Positions 1 through 5,923 of a DNA stretch of 7,277 bases are shown here, piece by piece. The translations under genes were made by a program, and so were the position numbers. Numbering within the stretch: position 1 is the stretch's first letter; each line of letters opens with the position of its first letter. The stretch is from the NCBI GenBank assembly GCA_018665385.1, contig JABJDN010000026.1, positions 1 to 7,277 on the forward strand, read 5' to 3'. This stretch comes from Phycisphaerae bacterium (GTDB lineage: Bacteria; Planctomycetota; Phycisphaerae; Phycisphaerales; SM1A02). The notes beneath the pieces were generated by a model, which saw only the letters and a program-made list of their open reading frames with translations, had not been told where the DNA came from and made no database searches.

Positions 1-1
1 C

Positions 2-607
2 TGGCGGATGTTTCGGTTTTATGGGCTCATTGATTTTATTCGATTAAGTTTCCGGTTTATACGAGTAAAACTACAAGGAAAATCGATTTCAAAAGAAGCT
101 GCAAAGCACGGTATCGAATTGGTACCGGCAACTTCAATTAATGACACAGAGTACCTTGAACGGATCTCCACATTAGCCCCAGATGTCATTGTTTCAGTTG
201 CAGCCCCTGAAATCTTTAGAAAAGGCATTCTCGAAGTTCCAAACTTAAAATGCATTAATATTCATAGCGGGAGATTACCCATCTATAGAGGCATGATGCC
301 AAACTTTTGGCAACTTCTTCATGGTGAACCGCACGCGACAATTACAATACATGAGATGGCTGCGAAACTTGATGCTGGTGGAATCATTCAAACTCTTGAG
401 TTCCCGTTGAAAGAAAGAGATTCGCTAGACCGTGTTATCGTTGGCACGAAGCAAGAAGGCGCCCGGCTCATGATAGATGTACTTACATCTATCGGTGAAG
501 GCAATCTGGATGCTACTCCACTTGATATGAGTAGCGCTTCGTACTTTTCATTCCCCCAACCGAAGGATGTCAAAGCGCTTCGCAAGCGTGGGCATACAAT
601 GCTTTGA
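2..607 (+). CDS. Formyltransferase (amino-sugar type), N-terminus cut off by the window edge
   Basis: Likely transfers a formyl group from N10-formyltetrahydrofolate to an amine, probably of a nucleotide-linked amino sugar, in the cytoplasm. The formyltransferase catalytic triad is visible. Numbering from the first in-frame Met (base 8), Asn84 and His86 lie in INIHSGRLPIYRG and Asp122 in KLDAGG. The His-to-Asp distance of 36 equals that of the ArnA formyltransferase domain (His104/Asp140). The frame is open to the window edge (Trp-Arg precede that Met), and the first nucleotide-binding strand of the fold is missing, so I infer roughly 60-70 N-terminal residues lie outside and the Met is internal. 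There is no tRNA-binding OB domain after the catalytic part, which argues against methionyl-tRNA formyltransferase. The TGA stop overlaps the TTG start of the deacetylase, suggesting co-translation. The sugar substrate is unknown. Confidence 0.85.
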   Translation, partial: WRMFRFYGLIDFIRLSFRFIRVKLQGKSISKEAAKHGIELVPATSINDTEYLERISTLAPDVIVSVAAPEIFRKGILEVPNLKCINIHSGRLPIYRGMMPNFWQLLHGEPHATITIHEMAAKLDAGGIIQTLEFPLKERDSLDRVIVGTKQEGARLMIDVLTSIGEGNLDATPLDMSSASYFSFPQPKDVKALRKRGHTML

Positions 608-1458
608 AGCAGAACCCAAACAACACACCTGCAGCAATGTCCATTGATGTCGAAGATTGGTTTCAAGTCCAAAACCTTGCAATCGATGCAAATACATGGG
701 ATAACCACGAATACCGCGTTGCATCAAACATGGATCGAATGCTTGAACTCATGGCTCAAAATAATGTGCAGAGCACTTGTTTTATTCTAGGATGGATTGC
801 AGAAAGGCACCCAGAGACAGTTAAAAAAATTGCGGATGCAGGACATGAGATTGCATGCCATGGGTACAACCATGAACTCATCTACGATTTAACGCCTGAA
901 CAGTTTCGCGAAGATGTGCGTAGTTCTAAACAATTGCTGCAAGATGTAACCGGTGCTGAAGTTGTCGGGTATCGCGCGCCTTGTTTTTCAATTACAGATT
1001 GGTCTATCGATATATTGCAAGAAGAAGGCTACATGTATGATTCTTCTTCCTTCCCAACTGTGGCACATGACCGATATGGCCATTTAAGTGGAATGGAAAG
1101 CGGCATTGTCGTGCAAGAAATTAGAGACGGATTTCATGAAGTATGCGTATCGTGTTTGAATGTATTCGGCAAGGGATTACCGTGGGCTGGTGGTGGCTAT
1201 TTTCGATTACTTCCTTACCCAATTTTCAAAGCTGGCGTAAAACGTATCCTGAAAAAGAAACAGCCATACGTGTTCTATATTCATCCGTGGGAAATAGATG
1301 CAGGTCAACCACGAGTGCAAGGAAGTAGCAAGCAACACACAGCACGCCACTACCTCAATATAAATAAGTGCGACGCAAGATGGTCTAGGCTCCTTGGTGA
1401 TTTCAACTGGACAACTGTGTCGAAGCTACTCGCAAGTCAACTACAAAACGACGCATAA
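604..1458 (+). CDS. Polysaccharide deacetylase, XrtA/PEP-CTERM-associated type (DUF3473)
   Basis: A NodB-fold carbohydrate esterase that removes N-acetyl groups from a glycan or glycan precursor using a metal ion. With 284 residues from the TTG start, the landmarks in order are DVED at 15-18 (motif 1 with the metal/base aspartate), HEIACHGYNH at 81-90 (metal ligands His86 and His90), YRAP at 123-126, GGGYFRLLPY at 196-205 and HPWEID at 227-232, followed by the HYLN tail at 249-252. This order matches the family found beside exosortase (XrtA) polysaccharide clusters. No signal peptide or membrane segment is seen, so it probably acts in the cytoplasm. The TTG start (604) overlaps the stop of the formyltransferase as TTGA; an ATG at 637 would give a protein beginning MSIDVEDW and is equally plausible, since neither has a ribosome binding site. 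No exosortase or PEP-CTERM protein is in the window. Confidence 0.88.
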   Translation: MKQNPNNTPAAMSIDVEDWFQVQNLAIDANTWDNHEYRVASNMDRMLELMAQNNVQSTCFILGWIAERHPETVKKIADAGHEIACHGYNHELIYDLTPEQFREDVRSSKQLLQDVTGAEVVGYRAPCFSITDWSIDILQEEGYMYDSSSFPTVAHDRYGHLSGMESGIVVQEIRDGFHEVCVSCLNVFGKGLPWAGGGYFRLLPYPIFKAGVKRILKKKQPYVFYIHPWEIDAGQPRVQGSSKQHTARHYLNINKCDARWSRLLGDFNWTTVSKLLASQLQNDA

Positions 1459-1476
1459 AAACAAATACAAATTAAT

Positions 1477-1502
1477 ACTACGAGCGCGAACGATCTCGTA
1501 GT
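1477..1502 (-). terminator. Hairpin between the convergent deacetylase and epimerase genes
   Basis: Perfect 8-bp inverted repeat ACTACGAG (1477-1484) / CTCGTAGT (1495-1502) with a 10-base loop. Read on the minus strand, the stem is followed by a T-rich stretch (complement of about 1455-1476, ending in TTTGTTTTT), which fits an imperfect intrinsic terminator for the epimerase transcript. On the plus strand no U-tract follows the stem, so termination of the deacetylase transcript there is less supported, though a hairpin between convergent genes may serve both. The rest of the gap 1459-1532 shows nothing else. Confidence 0.5.
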
Positions 1503-1532
1503 TCGAAATGCGGCAATACTATTGTTGTGGAA

Positions 1533-2570
1533 TTATTTTTTAAAGATGTCTTTTGGCGGCTGGTGCCACTGAGCAGACTCATGCTCACCAATATTCTTGT
1601 ACCAATTCGCAGTACGATCAATACCTTCTCGAACACTTGCTTCAGCCACGAAGCCTGCATCCAATATTTTTTGAGCCTCAAACTTGGTTTGGTCAACAAA
1701 CAATTTTTTTACCCGAGCAGTCGACACTGGCAAGTTCTTTCCAGTCAGGGCAATAATCAAATCAAACGGTTTTGCTCCAAGAAGCAGAAGCCACGTCGGG
1801 GGTCGAAACTTTGGCAGAGGCCTTCCAAGTGATTCATAACATGCTTCAGCAATTGCAACGCTTGTTAAATCTGGTTTATCAATGTAATTATAAATAGCGA
1901 ACGATTCCTCGCTTCCATTATCTAACATGAACATTGTTGCGGGAACTATATTCTCAACGAACGAAAGACTTTTAATATTAGATGAACCCTTTGCAAAAAA
2001 GAATTTTCCAGTATCGATTTGTCGCAACAAAGAATACATGTTCGCGAAGTTGTCAGGACCATAGGTTACTGTTGGTCGAATAACAAGCGCGTGCCTGCCT
2101 CCGCCTTGCTCTACCCAAGATTGAAGTACTGATTCCCCAGCGAGTTTTGATTTTCCGTAAAAAGATTCTGGTTCTGGGACAGACTCTTCAGTCAACGGTA
2201 CCGGCGCACTTCCGTAGACGGCCACTGTTGAGTAAAAGGTGATGCTGGTAATATTCAGTTCATCCATAACTGAAGTCATCACTTCAAGGCCGCCCTCGTT
2301 TACATCGAAGTAAGTTTTTTCTTCAATGCCAAAGTCGTGATGCGCAGCTGCAAGATGAATAATCTCATCGCAACCCGCAAATGCATCTCGCACCGCTTCG
2401 GGGTCACGAATGTCACCCTGTACAAATCTTGCATGTGGGCTTTTAAGTGATGGATCAACGATGTCAAGGATGACCACCTCGTCACCCCTCTCCTGCAAGA
2501 GCCGACAAAAATAGGCTCCTATAAAGCCGGATCCGCCTGTAATTGCATATTTTTTGGTTTGTTCGCTCAT
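1533..2570 (-). CDS. NAD-dependent epimerase/dehydratase (extended SDR family)
   Basis: A Rossmann-fold enzyme of the extended short-chain dehydrogenase family, most likely acting on a nucleotide sugar; the exact reaction cannot be read from sequence. In the 345-residue protein the NAD-binding glycine motif is TGGSGFIG (11-18), Asp36 at the end of strand 2 fits preference for NAD over NADP, GDIRD is at 52-56 and HLAA at 72-75. The catalytic residues are Ser114/Thr115 in STVAVYG with Tyr138 and Lys142 of YGKSK, followed by the IRPTVTYGP segment (164-172). The variable C-terminal half (about 190-345) decides the substrate and matches no member I can name; a sterol-dehydrogenase-like role is an alternative. 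I chose the ATG at 2570 (MSEQTKKYAI), which starts right before the Rossmann strand; a TTG at 2600 would add ten unconserved residues. It points toward the formyltransferase/deacetylase pair and has its own likely promoter. Confidence 0.85.
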   Translation of the reverse strand: MSEQTKKYAITGGSGFIGAYFCRLLQERGDEVVILDIVDPSLKSPHARFVQGDIRDPEAVRDAFAGCDEIIHLAAAHHDFGIEEKTYFDVNEGGLEVMTSVMDELNITSITFYSTVAVYGSAPVPLTEESVPEPESFYGKSKLAGESVLQSWVEQGGGRHALVIRPTVTYGPDNFANMYSLLRQIDTGKFFFAKGSSNIKSLSFVENIVPATMFMLDNGSEESFAIYNYIDKPDLTSVAIAEACYESLGRPLPKFRPPTWLLLLGAKPFDLIIALTGKNLPVSTARVKKLFVDQTKFEAQKILDAGFVAEASVREGIDRTANWYKNIGEHESAQWHQPPKDIFKK

Positions 2571-2602
2571 GAAGGTGTAGTTGTACTTTCTATCTCTCAA
2601 TT

Positions 2603-2640
2603 ATGGGCTATTTACAAGAGGAACTTGAATTATAGCCCAT
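2603..2640. repeat. Interrupted inverted repeat in the murJ-epimerase gap
   Basis: Outer arms ATGGGCTAT (2603-2611) and ATAGCCCAT (2632-2640) are a perfect 9-bp match. Nested inside are CAAG (2615-2618) and CTTG (2624-2627), closing a 5-base loop, so one long interrupted hairpin can form. No U-tract follows on either strand, so it is not a textbook intrinsic terminator. The arm at 2632-2640 overlaps the candidate -10 box of the epimerase, so the repeat could be an operator or an RNA structure in read-through transcripts from murJ. Confidence 0.55.
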
Positions 2641-2656
2641 TCTATTTGCATCTAAA
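2629..2656 (-). promoter_or_regulatory. Candidate sigma-70-type promoter for the epimerase gene
   Basis: On the minus strand a perfect TATAAT (-10, bases 2634-2629) is preceded by 16 bases and then TTTAGA (bases 2656-2651), a four-of-six match to TTGACA. The predicted transcript would start near 2622, giving a leader of about 52 bases before the ATG at 2570. The position in the only sizeable gap upstream of the epimerase supports it; AT-rich sequence makes chance matches possible. Confidence 0.45.
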
Positions 2657-2660
2657 TAGA
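2641..2660 (-). repeat. Small AT-rich hairpin just after murJ
   Basis: TCTATTT (2641-2647) and AAATAGA (2654-2660) form a perfect 7-bp stem with a 6-base loop, starting 2 bases after the murJ stop. With one G-C pair the stem is weak. In the murJ transcript it would lie directly before the larger hairpin at 2603-2640; the tandem arrangement may mark the 3' end of the murJ operon or protect it. The arm at 2654-2660 overlaps the candidate -35 element of the epimerase. Confidence 0.35.
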
Positions 2661-2662
2661 GG

Positions 2663-4228
2663 TTACCTGCTGGCTTTGCCCACTGCCCAGCGCAGTTCAG
2701 GTCGTTTTAAAATTTTACTCCCAACTGCAAACACAAGGATTCCAACAACAACAGATAAGGCAAGGGGCACCAATGAGGAACTCCAATTTCCACCAGTTTG
2801 CCAAAGTTGATGAACGACCAGCCACACTGCAATAGACATGATGAAGGTGAGAATTGCCGTCGCTCCAAATGAGTGAATAACCTCTGTATTTAATGGGCGT
2901 GTCACAAACCGCTCCATACACACAAGCAACCCGCAAACATTCACTACTGCGCAAATTGCCGTTGACCACGCAAGACCACTTGCACCAAGGGGTGTCCATA
3001 TAAGAGAAATGTTCAAGACGAAGTTTAAAGCAACGCATGCCATCGCAATTTTCACTGGGGTTATCATGTCGCCTTTCGCATAAAACCCGCGTGTTAATAC
3101 TTGTGCCATGGAGTATGCCCAGACAGCAGAAGCGTATCCAAGAAGAATTGAACCAACTGTAACTACATCGCTACTCGTAAATTTATCTCCTTGAAAAACA
3201 GCTGCAACAAGTGGCTCGCGAACAATAATTAATCCCGCACTCGCTGGCAGTCCTATAAAGACAACTAAACGCAGTCCTCTTCGTAGCGTAGATGAAAAAG
3301 TGTCGTGCTTGCTCGCTTGTTTTGCAAGCAATGGGTATATGGATGTAGCAACAGCAATTCCGAACACGCCCAACGGAAATTGATACAAACGCTGCGCCCA
3401 TGTAACGCTTGCCATCGTTCCTTCGTGCAATGGATACTGAAACCCAAAGAAAAAGGTAGAGCCGAATAAGTTTGATCCGTTCGCGACTAACCCATCAATC
3501 AAAGTATTAATCTGTAATGTTGCAAGTCCAAGAGTCATTGGCAACATTTTCCTCATCATCACCTTGAACTCGCCATTGGCGGATTCCGTCGATGTTGTAA
3601 ACCAACCAAACTTTTTCAATGCAAGCAATGACCAAACAACTTGTAAAATTCCTGCGACAACTACAGAGACTCCAATCAATGTCATATGCGCAGCAGGTGT
3701 TTCAAAATAACTAACAAAACCCAATGCTGCTGCAATCATAAAGCCATTTAAAATAATAGGAGCAGAAGCAGTTGGTCCAAATGTATCGTGCACATGCAAC
3801 ATTGCACCAAAAATCGCCACGACGCATACCAACGGCATGTATGGAAGCATAATCATGGTGAGCTGAATTGATTCGTTCGTGCCATCTTGCGCAGAAAGTA
3901 TGAGCCACAAGATAAGTTCAGCAATGAGCGTAATAACTCCAAGGAGCACCATCAATTTCGAAATCGTAAGAGTTGCAAAAGCTTTTGCAAGTTTCGGGTC
4001 TTCTTGTTGCAGTTTCGAATAGCTTGGAAGAAAGGCTGCAGCAAGTGCGCCTTCGCCAAACAGCCTTCGGAATAAATTCGGAATGAGGAATGCAAAACAA
4101 AAAGCAGACGTAACTACGCCAGGACCAAATATACGCGAAAGTGCGCCATCTCGAACTAAACCAAGTGATCGACTTACAAGTGTAAACAAACTTGTTGTTC
4201 GAGTGTTTTTTTCAAAATTATCGTTCAT
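2663..4228 (-). CDS. murJ: MurJ/MviN lipid II flippase
   Basis: An integral membrane protein of the MOP exporter superfamily that flips lipid II, the peptidoglycan building block, to the outer face of the inner membrane. At 521 residues it is close to the usual family length (about 510). The N-terminal signature is clear: Arg20 and Arg26 in SRSLGLVRD, then NLFRRLFGEGALAAAFLPSY at 51-70, whose arginines line the lipid II cavity in known MurJ; Arg280 in AQRLYQFPLGVFGIA is the likely counterpart of the central arginine. About 14 hydrophobic segments follow one another through to residue 510. An insert at about 250-270 (glycine, phenylalanine and proline rich, ending in YPLHEG) resembles planctomycete MurJ. 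The ATG at 4228 overlaps the vanZ stop as ATGA, giving translational coupling; an upstream in-frame ATG at 4288 would add twenty cysteine- and arginine-rich residues unlike the family. It implies that this organism makes peptidoglycan. Confidence 0.93.
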   Translation of the reverse strand: MNDNFEKNTRTTSLFTLVSRSLGLVRDGALSRIFGPGVVTSAFCFAFLIPNLFRRLFGEGALAAAFLPSYSKLQQEDPKLAKAFATLTISKLMVLLGVITLIAELILWLILSAQDGTNESIQLTMIMLPYMPLVCVVAIFGAMLHVHDTFGPTASAPIILNGFMIAAALGFVSYFETPAAHMTLIGVSVVVAGILQVVWSLLALKKFGWFTTSTESANGEFKVMMRKMLPMTLGLATLQINTLIDGLVANGSNLFGSTFFFGFQYPLHEGTMASVTWAQRLYQFPLGVFGIAVATSIYPLLAKQASKHDTFSSTLRRGLRLVVFIGLPASAGLIIVREPLVAAVFQGDKFTSSDVVTVGSILLGYASAVWAYSMAQVLTRGFYAKGDMITPVKIAMACVALNFVLNISLIWTPLGASGLAWSTAICAVVNVCGLLVCMERFVTRPLNTEVIHSFGATAILTFIMSIAVWLVVHQLWQTGGNWSSSLVPLALSVVVGILVFAVGSKILKRPELRWAVGKASR

Positions 4229-4977
4229 AGCGCAGTTGCCCATGCAGTACGTGCACCGACTACGAACGCAAACATTGCGAGAACCCATGCGTTAATAAGA
4301 ACTGGTTGAGCTGTACATACAAGCGCCACTGCAAGCAAACTCGACCCAAAGAGAATTAAACCTGCACTTTTTTTATGTTTCAAGGCATCGAATTGTATTC
4401 CAGCTACATGTTTTAAAAAAAACATTGTGGATGCAACACTCAGTACAGTTGCAATTGCCATGGCAAATTGACTTTGTTGATCGCCATAGAGTTCTACAGA
4501 ACCCAACCATAAACTCGCAGCAATGACACAAAACACTGCGCACCCAAACAAGGAAAGTAGTAACCAGTTTTTTACGTTTGAGAGCGAATCGACTATCGAA
4601 TTTTTCATACACATCAACTGAGGGGGCCGGAAAGCACCGTAACAACACAATACTGCGAATATACCAAGGGCACTCGCTAGAAAATCTTCTTTCGAAATTT
4701 CTCGATTAGTTGACAGCACCTCTTGAGAGAGTTCGTCTAGCAATGCCCATGCTGTGAGGATAATCCACAGAATACCTACGTTTTTAATCCACCTTGAGCA
4801 CATCAATAAAAACGTAAGCACACCAAAAAATACAAAATGCAAGAGTTTGTCTGGCGACTCGAACACCGGGGCTTCAACAGGAGGATCTTGAGGCAGATGT
4901 GTTCCAATAGTAAGAAGAACGAGCCACAATACAAAAGTGACACGAAAGTGCCAGGTAGTTCTGTCAATTTTTGTCAT
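4225..4977 (-). CDS. VanZ-like membrane protein with extra C-terminal membrane segments
   Basis: A polytopic membrane protein of 250 residues. The N-terminal part (about 10-115) is VanZ-like: a first membrane segment at 12-28, then DKLLHF at 43-48, a segment at about 45-62, another at 68-80 running into DELSQE at 81-86, then Arg92 and Asp98 and a fourth segment at 98-113. These conserved charged residues sit where the VanZ family has them. VanZ of enterococci gives low-level teicoplanin resistance; the role of most relatives is unknown. Residues 135-250 add about four further hydrophobic segments (138-158, 172-188, 205-222, 227-243) that I cannot assign. I chose the ATG at 4977, overlapping the parA stop by 14 bases; an ATG at 5016 would extend the overlap to 53 bases and add 13 residues. 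It lies between parA and murJ and overlaps both, so a job in envelope growth is a fair inference. Confidence 0.75.
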   Translation of the reverse strand: MTKIDRTTWHFRVTFVLWLVLLTIGTHLPQDPPVEAPVFESPDKLLHFVFFGVLTFLLMCSRWIKNVGILWIILTAWALLDELSQEVLSTNREISKEDFLASALGIFAVLCCYGAFRPPQLMCMKNSIVDSLSNVKNWLLLSLFGCAVFCVIAASLWLGSVELYGDQQSQFAMAIATVLSVASTMFFLKHVAGIQFDALKHKKSAGLILFGSSLLAVALVCTAQPVLINAWVLAMFAFVVGARTAWATAL

Positions 4978-5845
4978 TGTGAATAGGGCCAGCTTCTGGA
5001 GTGCCCTGTTGTTCATTTTTGACTTCTATTTCAACTGTTATTCGTTTTGAAGGATCAGCAGCTACTACACTTTGTGCAAGCTGTCGATAATCTTTTGCCC
5101 CTGCGCAATCTGGTTCGTAGTCAAAAATAGTTTGACCAAAACTCGGAGCCTCTGCAAGTTTTACATTCCTTCGAATAGGTGGATCTAAAATAATACAGTC
5201 GCGCCACGGCACATCGCTATCACGAGATGAATCAAAGAAGTCTTGCAAATCGTCCACTACTTCTCTTGCAAGTTTTGTGTTTTTTTCGTGCATGCACAGC
5301 ACAATTCCAGAGACTTGCAGTTCGGGGTTCAGTCCACCAACAAGCATTTGTACGGTTTCGAATAACCTGCTAACACCCTGCAGGGCTAAAAAATGTGTTT
5401 GCATTGGCACTATGAGTTCTTTAGAGGCAGCCAAGGCGTTGATTGTTAATAATCCCAAACTTGGAGGGCAATCAATCAAGATGTATTCGTATGAATCTGC
5501 AATGGGCTCAAGTTTTCGTGACAACAAATCATGCCTGTCCGTTTTAGAAGCAAGCTCAGATTCAGCAGCAGCTAGGTCAACTTCACTTGTCACAAGGTCA
5601 ATGTTTTCGCGAGCGAATAAGAGTGCGTCTTGTACTGAAACACCGTCTTCCATAAGCAAATCGTAGACCGATGCCGAGTCGCTTTCCACACCAAAATGCA
5701 ATCCTAGGTGTGTCTGGGGATCAAGGTCTATGACTAAAACTTTATTGCCGCTCGCGGCTAGCGCAGCAGCTAGATTAACGGTAGTGGTGGTTTTACCAAC
5801 ACCACCCTTCTGGTTTAATATCGAAATGATTCTTGCTTTGCTCAC
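4964..5845 (-). CDS. parA: ParA/Soj-type Walker ATPase, no parB beside it
   Basis: A cytoplasmic ATPase of the ParA/MinD family that dimerises with ATP and usually binds DNA to move or place a cargo such as a chromosome. In 293 residues the deviant Walker A is KGGVGKTT (13-20, signature Lys13 and Lys18), Walker A' is DLDPQ (40-44), Walker B is ILIDCPP (122-128), and the Soj-type stretch PPIRRNVKLAEAPSFGQTI is at 222-240. It is about 30 residues longer than typical Soj because of a charged, hydrophilic tail (268-293), which is not an amphipathic membrane helix of the MinD kind. The start is GTG at 5845, right before the first strand (ARIISILNQKGG). The next gene encodes a VanZ-like membrane protein, overlapping by 14 bases, where chromosomal parA would usually be followed by parB. 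It could serve chromosome segregation with a distant parB, or place another cargo; sequence cannot decide. Confidence 0.9.
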   Translation of the reverse strand: MSKARIISILNQKGGVGKTTTTVNLAAALAASGNKVLVIDLDPQTHLGLHFGVESDSASVYDLLMEDGVSVQDALLFARENIDLVTSEVDLAAAESELASKTDRHDLLSRKLEPIADSYEYILIDCPPSLGLLTINALAASKELIVPMQTHFLALQGVSRLFETVQMLVGGLNPELQVSGIVLCMHEKNTKLAREVVDDLQDFFDSSRDSDVPWRDCIILDPPIRRNVKLAEAPSFGQTIFDYEPDCAGAKDYRQLAQSVVAADPSKRITVEIEVKNEQQGTPEAGPIHNDKN

Positions 5846-5852
5846 AATGTGA

Positions 5853-5858
5853 AGTATA
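5853..5858 (-). promoter_or_regulatory. Candidate -10 box for a leaderless parA transcript
   Basis: TATACT on the minus strand ends 7 bases before the GTG start of parA, so transcription would begin at or next to the start codon. This agrees with the lack of any Shine-Dalgarno sequence there. No good -35 element is visible 16-18 bases upstream, so the call rests on the -10 match and its position in the only gap (5846-5923) between recO and parA. Confidence 0.35.
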
Positions 5859-5872
5859 GCGGAGGCAAGGGT

Positions 5873-5909
5873 CGGGGATGTACCAGACTCTATCTATGGA
5901 GAAACCCCG
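5873..5909. repeat. Weak inverted repeat between recO and parA
   Basis: CGGGG (5873-5877) and CCCCG (5905-5909) pair as a 5-bp GC-only stem, with a 3-bp CCA/TGG match inside the 27-base loop. No T-run follows on the minus strand. It may be a weak terminator for recO or a chance match. Confidence 0.2.
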
Positions 5910-5923
5910 TGCAAACCAAGTCT

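Noticed and set aside
388..708. 106-residue minus-strand reading frame over the formyltransferase/deacetylase junction
   Set aside because: It is antisense to two well-supported genes, crosses their junction, and its translation is cysteine-rich with no recognisable family.
1515..1525. CAATACTATTG palindrome in the convergent gap
   Set aside because: The loop is a single base, so no hairpin forms, and an 11-base AT-rich palindrome is likely by chance.
2571..2600. TTG start for the epimerase at 2600
   Set aside because: The extra ten residues (MRDRKYNYTF) precede the Rossmann strand without conservation, and an ATG sits at the expected place.
2715..3038. 107-residue minus-strand reading frame inside murJ
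   Set aside because: It lies on the same strand but in another frame of murJ, whose membrane segments continue unbroken through the region; the alternative translation has no family features.
4229..4288. Upstream in-frame ATG giving a longer MurJ
   Set aside because: The twenty added residues are cysteine/arginine-rich, overlap vanZ and are unlike MurJ N-termini; the ATGA overlap at 4225-4228 gives a normal start.
5277..5666. 129-residue plus-strand reading frame antisense to parA
   Set aside because: parA has all its ATPase motifs across this stretch; the antisense product is serine- and cysteine-rich, as expected of a shadow frame.
5861..5865. GGAGG near the parA start, like a ribosome binding site
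   Set aside because: It is on the plus strand, while parA is read from the minus strand, where the sequence is CCTCC.
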